NCBI GenBank assembly: GCA_903828515.1
Contig: CAIKMD010000007.1
Location: 1,116,001-1,180,000, forward strand
From: an uncultured Rhodospirillales bacterium
Lineage (GTDB): Bacteria > Pseudomonadota > Alphaproteobacteria > ATCC43930 > CGMCC-115725
Length of the DNA stretch: 64,000 bases
Reading direction: 5' to 3'
This document shows positions 18,048-27,266 of the stretch, one piece after another. The stretch's first letter is position 1, and every line of letters starts with the position of its first letter. Made by a program: the position numbers and the translations under genes. The notes under the pieces are model-generated. The model was given only the letters and a program-made list of their open reading frames with translations, had not been told where the DNA came from and made no database searches.

Positions 18048-19240
18048 GCCGCGAGCTCTTCATCGCCGTATCGCCCGGCGAGATCTGGGCCGCGCTCACC
18101 GAGAACGAAACATTGGTCGCGTTGCGGCTGGTGCGCAGTTTCGCGCCCAGCCTGACCGGCGAGGTCTATCTCGGCCGGGTCGTCGCCTTGCGGCCGGAAC
18201 TACCGGCGGCGCTCGTCGATATCGGCCAAGCACGCCCCGGCTTTCTCGATGCCGCCGACATCGATCGGAAGCGCGGCCTGTTGGGCATCACCGAAGGACA
18301 GAGCCTGATCGTCGAGGTCGTCAAGGAAGCGCGTGCCGACAAGGCGGCCGGTCTGCGGATGCTGCGGGCAAGCCCCGAGCGTCGCGCGCGGATCGATGCC
18401 GAAGCCAAGAAGGCGGAAGCGCCGGCGCGGCTCGAATTGCCGCCGCCCGCGATCGTGGCCCTGCTTGGTGAGTTCATGAAGCCGCCGCCCGACCGGATCG
18501 TGATCGACGATCGCGGCACGGTTGCCGAAGCGCGACTGTTTCTGCGCCACGAACACCCCGACTTGATCGCGCGGCTTGAATTTCATGGCGAGTCCGCGGC
18601 GATTTTCGAGCATGTCGGGCTCGCCGCCGACATCGAAGAGGTTCTTGCGCCGCGTGTCGAGCTTTCCGGCGGCGGTTCCCTTTATATCGAGATGACCCAC
18701 GCGGCGACGATGATCGATGTCGATAGCGGCAAGGCGCAACCCGTCGCCGTCAATCTCGCGGCAGCCGCGGCTGCGGCGCGTCAGATTAGGCTGCGCAATC
18801 TCGCCGGCGCCATCGTGATCGATTTCGTCGGGATGAAAGGCAAGGCTGATCGCGACAAGGTTCTGGCCGCGCTCCGGACCGCTCTTGCGGCCGACCGCGA
18901 GAAACCCGAGATATTGGGCTGGACCAAGCTCGGCCATGTCGAGTTGGTGCGGCGGCGGCGGCGCGCACCCATCCCCGAGATACTCTTCGAGCACGCGCCG
19001 GACGGCTCGCCGCGCAAATCCGCGCTGACTGTCGCATTTGAGGCGTTGCGCGTGGCGGAACGCGCGGCGCGCGCCGAGCCGTCGCGCCGGGTCGCGCTGG
19101 CCGTGCATCCCGAAATCGCCGCGGTGCTCGACGAGGGCGAGGGAAAGGCGGCGCGGACGATGCTGGAGGGGCGGCTTGGTCATGCCCTGGCGATCGAGGC
19201 GCAGCCACAACGCGCGCGCGATCTGTTCGATGTACGATGA
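18044..19240 (+). CDS. Ribonuclease E/G family protein, short form
   Basis: A 398-residue protein with the S1-like N-terminal domain (TGEVYLGRVVALRPELPAAL, then DIGQARPGFLDAADI) and the DNase I-like catalytic core. The first catalytic Asp is in GAIVIDFVGM; the second is the Asp of AADREK before LGWTKLGHVELVRRRRR. The Zn-link CPxCxG cysteines of RNase E/G are absent, so tetramer assembly as in RNase E is unlikely. It starts at GTG 18044, overlapping maf by 4 bases. Short RNase E/G homologues before yacG are typical of alphaproteobacteria; a second full-length RNase E is expected elsewhere. Confidence 0.92.
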   Translation: MSRELFIAVSPGEIWAALTENETLVALRLVRSFAPSLTGEVYLGRVVALRPELPAALVDIGQARPGFLDAADIDRKRGLLGITEGQSLIVEVVKEARADKAAGLRMLRASPERRARIDAEAKKAEAPARLELPPPAIVALLGEFMKPPPDRIVIDDRGTVAEARLFLRHEHPDLIARLEFHGESAAIFEHVGLAADIEEVLAPRVELSGGGSLYIEMTHAATMIDVDSGKAQPVAVNLAAAAAAARQIRLRNLAGAIVIDFVGMKGKADRDKVLAALRTALAADREKPEILGWTKLGHVELVRRRRRAPIPEILFEHAPDGSPRKSALTVAFEALRVAERAARAEPSRRVALAVHPEIAAVLDEGEGKAARTMLEGRLGHALAIEAQPQRARDLFDVR

Positions 19241-19250
19241 TAGGTGACGC

Positions 19251-19463
19251 ATGAGCGACGACGACAGCCCGAAGATCAAAGTGAGCGTCTGCCAGATCTG
19301 CGGCAAGCCGGCGGTGGAAAAGCACCGGCCGTTCTGCTCGCCGCGCTGTTCGCTGATCGATCTCAGCCGCTGGCTGGGCGGCAATTATCGCGTGCCGGAC
19401 CGGCCGGTCGACGAGGAAGAAGGGGATTCCCCGGTTAATGAGGACGACGAGGGGGCGCACTAG
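19251..19463 (+). CDS. yacG: DNA gyrase inhibitor YacG, zinc-binding
   Basis: A 70-residue protein with the YacG zinc knuckle C14-x2-C17-x11-C29-x3-C33 and the following SLIDLSRWLGGNYRVP helix. YacG binds one zinc and inhibits gyrase by contacting GyrB in E. coli. The C-terminus is acidic (DEEEGDSPVNEDDEG). It lies 10 bases after the RNase E/G-family gene and closes the murA operon before tRNA-Phe. Confidence 0.95.
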   Translation: MSDDDSPKIKVSVCQICGKPAVEKHRPFCSPRCSLIDLSRWLGGNYRVPDRPVDEEEGDSPVNEDDEGAH

Positions 19464-19510
19464 ACACCCCGGTCCTTTTTTGCGATAAGCCACGGCCCGT
19501 TCGGCACGGC

Positions 19511-19586
19511 GCCCAGGTAGCTCAGTTGGTAGAGCACGTGACTGAAAATTACGGTGTCGTTGGTTCAATTCCAACCCTGGGCACCA
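19511..19586 (+). tRNA. tRNA-Phe (GAA)
   Basis: A 76-base cloverleaf with encoded CCA (19584-19586). Acceptor arms are GCCCAGG and CCTGGGC, the D arm is GCTCAGTTGGTAGAGC, the anticodon stem is CGTGA/TTACG (one G-U pair) around loop CTGAAAA giving anticodon GAA, and the T arm is GTTGG/CCAAC around TTCAATT. Confidence 0.96.
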
Positions 19587-19653
19587 CTTCAAAATCTCCA
19601 TAAAACCGACGCCGATCGGGCCGTACCGTTTCTCGCCCTCGGAGGTTGTTGAC

Positions 19654-20811
19654 GTGAATTCGTCGGTTGATAAGCAGAGTTCGGCGGATCGCGACGCGTT
19701 CATGCGCGAGCGCGTCTCCATGTACAGCAACAACAAGCTTAAGCTTGGCCTGTTCGGTGCCAATTGCTCGTCGGGGCGGTCGGTGACGACGGTGCCGGAA
19801 CGCTGGTCGGGAAGCTGGAAGGATTGTCTCGCCCTGGCGCAGACCGCCGAGGAAGCGGGCATCGAGTTCATGCTGCCGATCGGCCGCTGGAAAGGCTATG
19901 GCGGCGAGACCGACTATCAGGGCACGACGCTCGAGACGGTGACCTGGGCAGCGGGGCTTCTGGCCAAGACCAAGAAGATCACGGTGTTCGGGACGGTTCA
20001 CGCGCCGATGATCCACCCCGTCATCGCGGCCAAGGAGTTCGTCACGGCCGATCATATCGGCGAAGGGCGGTTCGGGCTCAACATCGTCGTCGGCTGGAAC
20101 GAAGACGAATTCGATATGTTCGGACTCGAGCAGCGCGATCATGAGCGACGCTACGACTATGCGACGGAATGGCTCCACGCGATCAAGATGATGTGGAGCT
20201 GCGAGGAACAATTCGATTTCCCGGGCGAATTCCTGAAGCTGAAAGATATACGCGCCAAGCCCAAGCCCTATAACGGCACGCGGCCCTTCATCATGAACGC
20301 CGCGGTGTCGGATACCGGCCGCGCCTTCGCCATCGCCAATTGCGACGGGCTGTTCTGTTCCGCGACGTACGGAAAATTCGAAGTCGCCGCCGAACAGGTG
20401 CGCGACGTAAAGGCGAAGGCCCGCGCGGCGGGACGCGACATCGATCTCTTTACCACCGGCGTCATTACCTGCCGACCGACGGCCAAAGAGGCCGAGGAGT
20501 ATCATCGCCACTGCATCATCGACAACGCGGATTGGGGCGCGGTCGATCACATCCTGTCGATGCGCAAGATCACGCCCGAGACTCATCCGGATTACATCGC
20601 ATTGCGCAAACACGCCGCGAACGGCATGGGCGGGCTGACGCTGATCGGCGATCCGGACAAGATCGCCAACGACCTCGCGATGCTGAGTGCGACCGGCTTT
20701 GCCGGCGTGGCGATTTCGTTGATGAATTACGGCACGGACTTCCCCTATTTCCGACAAGAAGTTCTGCCGCGCCTGGCAAAGATGGGCTTGCGCGAAGAGA
20801 TTAAGTCCTAA
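19654..20811 (+). CDS. LLM class flavin-dependent monooxygenase (RutA/SfnG-like)
   Basis: A 385-residue FMNH2-dependent luciferase-fold enzyme. Diagnostic segments are KLGLFGANCSSGRSV near the N-terminus, PIGRWKGYGG, GRFGLNIVVGWNEDEFDMFG, and ERRYDYATEWL. This layout fits the RutA (pyrimidine ring opening) and SfnG (dimethylsulfone) group rather than plain alkanesulfonate monooxygenase. The start is GTG 19654; an internal ATG (19702) is possible. No rut genes are adjacent, so the substrate is open. It needs a flavin reductase; one is encoded at 11.5-12.2 kb. The 3' end overlaps the convergent peptide transporter by 11 bases. Confidence 0.88.
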   Translation: MNSSVDKQSSADRDAFMRERVSMYSNNKLKLGLFGANCSSGRSVTTVPERWSGSWKDCLALAQTAEEAGIEFMLPIGRWKGYGGETDYQGTTLETVTWAAGLLAKTKKITVFGTVHAPMIHPVIAAKEFVTADHIGEGRFGLNIVVGWNEDEFDMFGLEQRDHERRYDYATEWLHAIKMMWSCEEQFDFPGEFLKLKDIRAKPKPYNGTRPFIMNAAVSDTGRAFAIANCDGLFCSATYGKFEVAAEQVRDVKAKARAAGRDIDLFTTGVITCRPTAKEAEEYHRHCIIDNADWGAVDHILSMRKITPETHPDYIALRKHAANGMGGLTLIGDPDKIANDLAMLSATGFAGVAISLMNYGTDFPYFRQEVLPRLAKMGLREEIKS

Positions 20812-22174
20812 GCAGAGCCTTCAACGGCCGGTTGACCGCCCAAACCATCAATCCGGTCACGGCGCCGATGGCCGCGATCATGAGGAAGAAATTCGCCTTC
20901 TCCATGCCGCTCCAATAGCTGCCGAGCCATCCGGCAACGAAATTGCCGAGAAAGCTCGTCGCCAGCCACACGCCCATCAGCAGCGAGAGATGGGTGGATG
21001 GCGCCACCTTGGTGACCAGCGATAATCCGACCGGCGAGAGATAAAGCTCGCCCAGCGTGATCACCACGAAATAGGCGAAGAGCCACAGCCAGCTTGCCGT
21101 GCCGCCATCTCCGGTATGCCAAGCCGCTGCCGCCATGATCAGATTGGCGATGGCCAGACCGAAACAACCATAGGCGATTTTTGCGACCGTCGATGGTTCG
21201 CTGCCGCGTCTTGCTTGCCGTCGCCACAGGGCGAGGACCAGGGGCGTGAAGGCGAAGATCATGAACGGGTTGAAGGCCTGGAACCACGTCGTCGGAATGA
21301 GGCCGGTCCAGATGCCGAGATCGATCGACCGGTCGGTGAACGCATCCGCCCAGAGCGCGATCGTGTTGCCCTGCTGCTCATAGCCCGCCCAAAAGCAGGT
21401 CATCGGGATACAGAGAAAGAGGAGTGCGATAACGGCTCGGCGTTCCTGGCTGGTGAAGCGACGCACCTCATGCGGAGCCCGTATGCTTGTCGTGCGGGCA
21501 TCGGGCGGAAGAACGCGCAATCCGAAGAAATAGGTCACGAGCGCGATCACCATACCGACACCGGCGGCGCCGAACCCGTATCCCCAGCCGACGCTTTCGC
21601 CGAGCGTGCCGCAGATTAGCGGCGAGAAGAACGCGCCGATATTGATGCCGACATAAAAGATCGAATAGGCGCGGTCGCGGCGAGGATCGTCTTGCGCATA
21701 GAGGCCGCCGACTTGCGTCGAGATATTCGGCTTGAACGCGCCGTTGCCGAGGATGAGCGTCAGCAGGGCGACCAAAAACAACGACTCGAACGCCATCATG
21801 AAATGGCCGAGCGCCATCAGGACGGCGCCGATGATGACGGTGCGTCTCTGCCCGAGCAGTCGGTCCGCCAGCAGTCCGCCGAATATCGGCGTCAGATAAA
21901 CGAAGGCGGTATAGAGGCCGTAAATTTGCGACGCGAGCGGTTGCAGCGCGAGCGGCCCGAATGCGAATTCGAGCGCGTCGCGCATCGACGCGTAGCCGAG
22001 CACCTGTTCGGCGTGCCCCGGCAGCAGGATATATTTGACCATGTAGAGAATGAGGAGCGAGCGCATTCCATAATAGGAAAACCGCTCCCACATCTCGGTC
22101 GTGAAAAGATAGGTCAGGCCGCGCGGGTGCCCGAAGATCTCTTTTTCCGCTGTCTCGGCGTGCGCTGTCACCAT
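20801..22174 (-). CDS. Proton-dependent oligopeptide transporter (POT/PTR2 family)
   Basis: A 457-residue MFS-fold peptide:H+ symporter with about 12-14 hydrophobic segments. The PTR2 N-terminal signature is present: TTEMWERFSYYGMRSLLILYM, which contains the ExxERFxYYG proton-coupling motif, and later GNGAFKPNISTQVG and the YSIFYVGINIGAFFSPLI region. It imports di- and tripeptides into the cytoplasm. It converges with and overlaps the monooxygenase gene at its 3' end. The N-terminal MVTAHAETAEKE is soluble. Confidence 0.93.
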   Translation of the reverse strand: MVTAHAETAEKEIFGHPRGLTYLFTTEMWERFSYYGMRSLLILYMVKYILLPGHAEQVLGYASMRDALEFAFGPLALQPLASQIYGLYTAFVYLTPIFGGLLADRLLGQRRTVIIGAVLMALGHFMMAFESLFLVALLTLILGNGAFKPNISTQVGGLYAQDDPRRDRAYSIFYVGINIGAFFSPLICGTLGESVGWGYGFGAAGVGMVIALVTYFFGLRVLPPDARTTSIRAPHEVRRFTSQERRAVIALLFLCIPMTCFWAGYEQQGNTIALWADAFTDRSIDLGIWTGLIPTTWFQAFNPFMIFAFTPLVLALWRRQARRGSEPSTVAKIAYGCFGLAIANLIMAAAAWHTGDGGTASWLWLFAYFVVITLGELYLSPVGLSLVTKVAPSTHLSLLMGVWLATSFLGNFVAGWLGSYWSGMEKANFFLMIAAIGAVTGLMVWAVNRPLKALLRT

Positions 22175-22281
22175 GGGCCGAGTGGCATTTTACGCGGGAG
22201 GACCCCATCTCGATAGGGGCGCGGTTGCTTCACGATCTTGTGCAAAGCGCCTAGGGGCTGCTTGTGTGGCCACGCCGAGCG

Positions 22282-22287
22282 TATAAA
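22282..22287 (+). promoter_or_regulatory. Candidate -10 box for msrA
   Basis: TATAAA stands 32 bases before the msrA start codon in an otherwise GC-rich gap. No convincing -35 hexamer is found at 16-18 bases, so only the -10 is proposed. Confidence 0.3.
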
Positions 22288-22319
22288 TAGGGTAGATCGA
22301 GAGGCTAGGGAGACAGGCG

Positions 22320-23045
22320 ATGGTTGGGATGGGAAGATTTGCGCGCGGCTTAGGCATGGGTTTCGTCCTGGCGGCGATGGTCGCGGTGCTGCTTCCGGTT
22401 TCGGGACGGACAGCCGAGATGGCGGTCATGACCCCCGCGCCGGCCGTCGACATGCCCGCGGCCAGCGGCATGCAGACGATGGTGATCGCCGGGGGCTGTT
22501 TCTGGGGCGTGCAGGGCGTATTCCAGCATGTGAAAGGCGTCGAGCAGGCCGTCTCCGGCTACGCGGGCGGTGCCAAGGCCAATCCCAGCTACGAGGAAGT
22601 CAGCGGCGGCAACACCGGCCATGCCGAAGCGGTGAAGATCACTTACGATCCCAGCAAAGTCTCGTATGGTGAATTGCTGCGTATCTTCTTCGCCGTCGCG
22701 CTCAATCCGACCGAATTGAACTATCAGGGACCCGACCACGGCACCCAGTATCGCTCGGAGATTTTTGTCTCCGATCCGGGGCAAAAGAAAGTCGCCGAGG
22801 CCTATATTGCCCAGCTCACGGCGGCGAAAATCTATCCGGCGCCGATCGTCACCCGCGTCGATGCGCTACAGGCGTTTTATCCGGCCGAGGGATACCACCA
22901 GGATTTTCTGACGCTGCATCCAAGCTACCCCTACATCGTCGTCAACGATCTGCCGAAGGTCGAAAATTTGAAGCGGCTGTTTCCGGCGGCCTACAGCGAT
23001 ACGCCGGTTCTGGTCGGCAGCAAGAACGGGACGCCGCGCACTTAA
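22320..23045 (+). CDS. msrA: Peptide-methionine (S)-S-oxide reductase, exported form
   Basis: A 241-residue MsrA that repairs oxidised methionine using a catalytic cysteine, here C60 in AGGCFWGVQGVF. Conserved QAVSGYAGG, TGHAEAVKITYDP and GPDHGTQYRSEIF follow. The N-terminal 33 residues form a basic then hydrophobic segment (FVLAAMVAVLLPVSG), so the enzyme is probably secreted or membrane-tethered rather than cytoplasmic. MsrB is not in the window. The 3' end overlaps the convergent cupin gene by 4 bases. Confidence 0.95.
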   Translation: MVGMGRFARGLGMGFVLAAMVAVLLPVSGRTAEMAVMTPAPAVDMPAASGMQTMVIAGGCFWGVQGVFQHVKGVEQAVSGYAGGAKANPSYEEVSGGNTGHAEAVKITYDPSKVSYGELLRIFFAVALNPTELNYQGPDHGTQYRSEIFVSDPGQKKVAEAYIAQLTAAKIYPAPIVTRVDALQAFYPAEGYHQDFLTLHPSYPYIVVNDLPKVENLKRLFPAAYSDTPVLVGSKNGTPRT

Positions 23046-23509
23046 CCGTGCCGATGAATCGGATCGATCCAGGCGACGTTTTCGGGCACTTCGACCGGTT
23101 TGATATCGAGATTGACGACCACAGCTTCATTGTCGCTGCGGACGAGGACGCATTCGAGGATCTCGTCGGTCGAGGCGTTGATCTCCTGATGCGGGACATA
23201 GGGCGGCACGAAGATGAAATCGCCCGGGCCCGCTTCGGCCGTGAACTCGAGATGATCGCCCCATCGCATGCGCGCGCGACCGCGCAGCACGTAGATAACG
23301 CTTTCGAGGGCGCCGTGGTGATGGGCCCCGGTCTTGGCGTTGGCATGAATCTTGACGGTCCCCGCCCATAGTTTCTGGGCGCCGGCCCGCGCGAAGTTGA
23401 TCGCCGCCGCCCGTTCCATGCCGGGCGTCTGGGCGGTGTTGAGATCGAGCTGATCGCCGGGGATGACCTTGACCCCGTTCGTCTTCCAGTCCGTGTGGTT
23501 CTCCGTCAT
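23042..23509 (-). CDS. Cupin-domain protein
   Basis: A 155-residue single-domain cupin. Motif 1 is visible as GAHHHGALESVIYVLRGRARMRWGD and motif 2 as PGDFIFVPPYVPHQEIN, giving the metal ligands His-His-Glu-His. The family includes dioxygenases, isomerases and binding proteins, so the reaction is undetermined. It starts 1 base after the stop of a ThDP-dependent enzyme gene, so the pair is cotranslated and the cupin may act on the same or the next intermediate. Confidence 0.85.
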   Translation of the reverse strand: MTENHTDWKTNGVKVIPGDQLDLNTAQTPGMERAAAINFARAGAQKLWAGTVKIHANAKTGAHHHGALESVIYVLRGRARMRWGDHLEFTAEAGPGDFIFVPPYVPHQEINASTDEILECVLVRSDNEAVVVNLDIKPVEVPENVAWIDPIHRHG

Positions 23510-23510
23510 C

Positions 23511-25154
23511 TCAATGCGCCTGCGCTGATGAGCGGTCGGTCGATTTGTCGGTGATGAATTCGATCAAGGCCGGCTGCCCGTCCTTGATCCGGTCGAGGGC
23601 TCGCTTGATCGACGGCACGATGGCGCCGGCCTCGGTCACGCGCTCGCCATGGCAGCCGAGGGATTTCGCGAACTCGGCGTAATTACCGCTGATGTCGGTC
23701 GAGCGGTATTTCTCGGTCGAATATTTCATCACGTTCAGTTCCGCCGCCATCGCGAAATTATTCATCAGGATCGACAGGATCGGAATGCCGCCGCGCGCGG
23801 CGGTTTCGAGATCCATGCCGGTGAAGCCGATCGCGGCATCGCCCCAGACGTTGATGCAGAGCTTCGACGGATCGGCAAGCTTCGCGCCCATCGCAAGGCC
23901 GAGGCCATAGCCGAGCTGCGTGCTCTTGCCCCAGCCGATATAGGAACGCGGCGTCTTGCATTGCCAGAACGGCATGAGCTGATCGCGCGGGCTGCCGGCG
24001 TCGTGGGTGATGATCGTGTTGGCGACATCGACCGTGTGCAGCAAATCCCAGATCACGCGATAGGGCGTCAGCGGCGACGCGGCCGAGGTGAGCCTTGGTA
24101 TCCATTGGCCGAGCCATTCCTCGCGCAGGCCCCGGATTTCACCGACCACGGCCGCCATCCGGCCGCGCGGCTTGCCTTTGAGCCGATCGCTGACCTCGGC
24201 GATGAGCGCGTCGAGCGCGAGCCCCGCGTCGCCGACGAGCGCCATCGAGGATGCGATGTCCTTGTTGATGTCGGCGGAGTCGAGCGTCAGATGCACCATC
24301 TTCTTGCCTTTGGGCATCGCCATGTTGAAGGGTGACGAGGTCCAACTGCATCCCGCGCCGAAGATGAGATCGGCTTTCTGAAGCATCGTGTAATAGTGCA
24401 TGCCGTAGGTGCCGCTGCCCGCGCCGAGGGACAGCGGATGGGTTTCGTCGAACGCGCTCTTGCCGGGATTGGTGGTGCCGACGGGCGCTTCAAGCAGTTC
24501 GGCCAAGGTCTGAAGCTGCTTCCAGGCGCGCGCATAATGAATGCCCTGACCGGCGACGATCACCGGCCGTTCGGCCGCGATCAATGCCGCGGCGACATCC
24601 GCCACCGCGCGCGGATCGGGGCCGGAGCGCAGGCGCGGCGTCTTCTCGTAGACCAGCGGCTCGGTGATTTCCTCGTCCCACATGTCGACCGGCACCTCGA
24701 CCATGGTCGGGCCGGGACGCCCGTTCTTCGCCTGGGTGAAGGCGCGACGCATCGCGGGGACAACGGCCGAGGCAACGGTAACCTGCTCGACTGATTTGGT
24801 GACGTGGCGGAAATTGAGCTGGGCGCTGAAATTCGGCTTCACGCCGGCTTGCGCGCGGGGATGCCCGGCGGGGATGACAACCATCGGTACGGATTCCGCA
24901 TAGGCCTGCGCCACGCCGCCAAAGGCGTTCTCGGTGCCGGGACCTTGCTGCATGGCGAAGACGCCGACGCGGTCGCCACAAGAGATGCGGCCCAGCGCAT
25001 CGGCCATATGAACGCCGGTGCGTTCCTGGCGCACCAGGATCGGTTTGATCCCGGCTTGCGCCGCGTGCTCGATCAGGCCGTTGCGCGGATAGCAGACGAG
25101 ATAGTCGGTACCTTCGCGCTTCAAAATCTCGGCAATCGTCGCCCCGACCTTCAT
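23511..25154 (-). CDS. Thiamine-diphosphate-dependent enzyme, acetolactate synthase-like
   Basis: A 547-residue ThDP enzyme with the three-domain acetolactate-synthase/benzoylformate-decarboxylase layout. The ThDP-activating glutamate is E44 in LVRQERTGVHMADA. The central domain has VIVAGQGIHYARA. The ThDP/Mg motif reads GDAAIGFTGMDLETAARG then MNN, where the usual GDG is GDA. The ATG at 25154 is favoured by GAGGGACGAG upstream. It probably decarboxylates or carboligates a 2-oxo acid. It is followed after 1 base by a cupin gene. There is no small regulatory subunit gene, so a biosynthetic IlvB role is unlikely. Confidence 0.85.
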   Translation of the reverse strand: MKVGATIAEILKREGTDYLVCYPRNGLIEHAAQAGIKPILVRQERTGVHMADALGRISCGDRVGVFAMQQGPGTENAFGGVAQAYAESVPMVVIPAGHPRAQAGVKPNFSAQLNFRHVTKSVEQVTVASAVVPAMRRAFTQAKNGRPGPTMVEVPVDMWDEEITEPLVYEKTPRLRSGPDPRAVADVAAALIAAERPVIVAGQGIHYARAWKQLQTLAELLEAPVGTTNPGKSAFDETHPLSLGAGSGTYGMHYYTMLQKADLIFGAGCSWTSSPFNMAMPKGKKMVHLTLDSADINKDIASSMALVGDAGLALDALIAEVSDRLKGKPRGRMAAVVGEIRGLREEWLGQWIPRLTSAASPLTPYRVIWDLLHTVDVANTIITHDAGSPRDQLMPFWQCKTPRSYIGWGKSTQLGYGLGLAMGAKLADPSKLCINVWGDAAIGFTGMDLETAARGGIPILSILMNNFAMAAELNVMKYSTEKYRSTDISGNYAEFAKSLGCHGERVTEAGAIVPSIKRALDRIKDGQPALIEFITDKSTDRSSAQAH

Positions 25155-25260
25155 GGCTCGTCCCTCGCTTTTCGTCTTTTCCGGCATTCCGGATGGATCG
25201 GAGGGAGAGTAACCGTGCGGCTCCGCGCCCGCAACGGCGGGTCCGGACGAAGGACCATCG

Positions 25261-27189
25261 CTATTCGGCCGCGGGTGCCTCGACGATGGGTTTCTCGTTC
25301 GACATTTCGCGACGGATGATGTCGTTGGTGATCGAAACCACCTGATCGACTCCTTCGCGCAGCGAAGTAACGACGCGGTCAGCGCCGGTCTCCCGCAAGG
25401 CCTCGCGTTCCTTGGCGCCGTCCGTGGTCAACGTCCATAGACCGACGATGATCCGCACGCTCGGCAATTTTCGCCGCAGGCGCCGCACCAGATAGCGTGC
25501 GTTGGTAAATCCGCCGGGTTCCAGATAGGACAGGCAGATGATCTGAACGCCCGTGAGGTCGAGCCGGAAGATCGTTGCCGCGGAAACCGCTTCGCTGCCG
25601 ATCACGCGCGCGCCGATGAGTCGCTTGTCGAGAAGCTGCGCCAGCATCGCCGCGGCGGCTTCATCGAGCGAGCCGCGGCCGGCAACGCAGAGAACCGGCG
25701 GCAATGGCCAGGTTGTCACCGGTGCTGTTTCGGGCGGTGTCGGCGGTTTATTACTGTCGCTTTCCTTTTTATCGGGATCGACATCGACGTGATCGGCGAG
25801 ATCGTCGATCACGCCTTCGACCGCCTCCTTGATGCGGACACGATGGAGGTGGTCCGTGGCGCCGCGATTGACGTCCAATTGGGCGAGGGCCAGACCGCGA
25901 ATGGCGACCTCGTCGTAATACGTCGCCAGTGTATGCTCTTTGAGAAACTCTTCGGCTTGGTGGGCTGCTTCATCGGGGTCGTTGGCGAGCATTCGCTGAT
26001 AGAAGCTTTCTTCCGGCGCCAGCGGCGGCTGATCGCCGAGGACGATGTCGAGGAACTCGAGCCGCTTCACATGTCGGCCCAGGACGACGAGGCTCAGGGT
26101 CAGCGGGGTGGAGAGCAGCAAGCCGACCGGGCCCCAGATCCACGTCCAAAACACGGCGGCCACGACGACAGCGACGGCGGACAGACCCGTCGTCCGTCCA
26201 TAGAGCAACGGCTCGATCACCTGACCGGTGATCGGCTCGACGCTGGCGAAGAGTACGCCGGTCCAAAGCAGCATGGTCCAGCCCGGGTCGACGGCCAGGG
26301 CGAGGATCGCGGGAAAGATCGCGGCGATAACCGCGCCGATATAGGGCACGAAACGCAGGAGCATCGCGAGAATGCCCCAGAGCAGGGGATTCGGTACGCC
26401 GATGACGAACAGCCCGGCTCCGATCAGGACACCAAATCCGGCATTGATCGCGGTCTGCACCAGCAAATAGCGGCTCAAGCGGTGCGCGGCGTCGTCGAGC
26501 GCGTGGGTGGTTCGCTGCAAGTCGCGCACACCGGCCAGACGAATGAACCGGTCGCGAAGGTCCTCTCGTTGAAGCAGGAAAAAGAAGACGAAGATGGCGA
26601 CGATGCCGGTGGTCGTTAGGGGCTGAAGCAACGGGCCGATGAATGCCTCGACCATCTGGAGCGAACTCGCGGCCGGCTGATGAATCTCGACCGGCATCGG
26701 TTGTTGCGCGCTCGGCGTTGCGATGCCTTGTGCGGGAAGTTGCCGCGAAACCTCATTGTTGAGGTCTTTCAGAATAGTGGTGGCGCGCGCGACGATGCCG
26801 TCGCCGGCGGTGATCGACTGCAATGAGTGAATTTTGTCTGTGATGTTGGTCTGGTACTGGGGAAGATTCTCGACCAGACGCGCAAGCTGGCTGGTGACCA
26901 GAGAGCCGACGCCGAAAATCACCAGGAACGCCACGAGAACCGTGGCGACGACCGATGGAACCCGGCCGAGATGATAACGGCGCAGAAAGTCGACCAGCGG
27001 CGCCAGCGCGAAGCTGAGGAGGACCGCCAGGGCCAAAGGCACGAAAACTTCCCGCGCGAGATAGAGCGCCCCGACGCAGGTGACGGCGATGAGGAAGGTT
27101 CCTGCACCGGCATCGGATGTCGGAGTCGCGATCGGATAGGTCTCGAGCGGCGAGCGTTCGCGGGAAGGTTCGGGAGTTGGCATCGTCAT
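25261..27189 (-). CDS. AI-2E family transporter with long soluble C-terminal domain
   Basis: A 642-residue membrane protein. Residues about 30-370 carry the PerM/AI-2E exporter core with roughly eight hydrophobic segments, including YIGAVIAAIFPAILALAV and the WGPVGLLLSTPLTL signature. Members export small molecules or exchange ions; AI-2 itself is not established here. The C-terminal 250 residues are soluble and contain a Rossmann-like unit with VLCVAGRGSLDEAAAAMLAQ and IICLSYLEPGGF that recalls B12-binding folds but lacks the DxHxxG ligand motif. A second Met two codons downstream (27183) is an alternative start. A candidate EcfG promoter lies about 80 bases upstream. Confidence 0.88.
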   Translation of the reverse strand: MTMPTPEPSRERSPLETYPIATPTSDAGAGTFLIAVTCVGALYLAREVFVPLALAVLLSFALAPLVDFLRRYHLGRVPSVVATVLVAFLVIFGVGSLVTSQLARLVENLPQYQTNITDKIHSLQSITAGDGIVARATTILKDLNNEVSRQLPAQGIATPSAQQPMPVEIHQPAASSLQMVEAFIGPLLQPLTTTGIVAIFVFFFLLQREDLRDRFIRLAGVRDLQRTTHALDDAAHRLSRYLLVQTAINAGFGVLIGAGLFVIGVPNPLLWGILAMLLRFVPYIGAVIAAIFPAILALAVDPGWTMLLWTGVLFASVEPITGQVIEPLLYGRTTGLSAVAVVVAAVFWTWIWGPVGLLLSTPLTLSLVVLGRHVKRLEFLDIVLGDQPPLAPEESFYQRMLANDPDEAAHQAEEFLKEHTLATYYDEVAIRGLALAQLDVNRGATDHLHRVRIKEAVEGVIDDLADHVDVDPDKKESDSNKPPTPPETAPVTTWPLPPVLCVAGRGSLDEAAAAMLAQLLDKRLIGARVIGSEAVSAATIFRLDLTGVQIICLSYLEPGGFTNARYLVRRLRRKLPSVRIIVGLWTLTTDGAKEREALRETGADRVVTSLREGVDQVVSITNDIIRREMSNEKPIVEAPAAE

Positions 27190-27266
27190 GGCTAATCGAC
27201 CAACTCCGGGGAAACTGACATGTCGGTAAGAGAATGAGGCCGTTCGGACGAAACGCCCCGCTTTAT

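Noticed and set aside
19440-19500. A possible terminator after yacG (GGGG/CCCC stem then a T-run)
   Set aside because: The stem is only 4 bp with a long loop, too weak to call.
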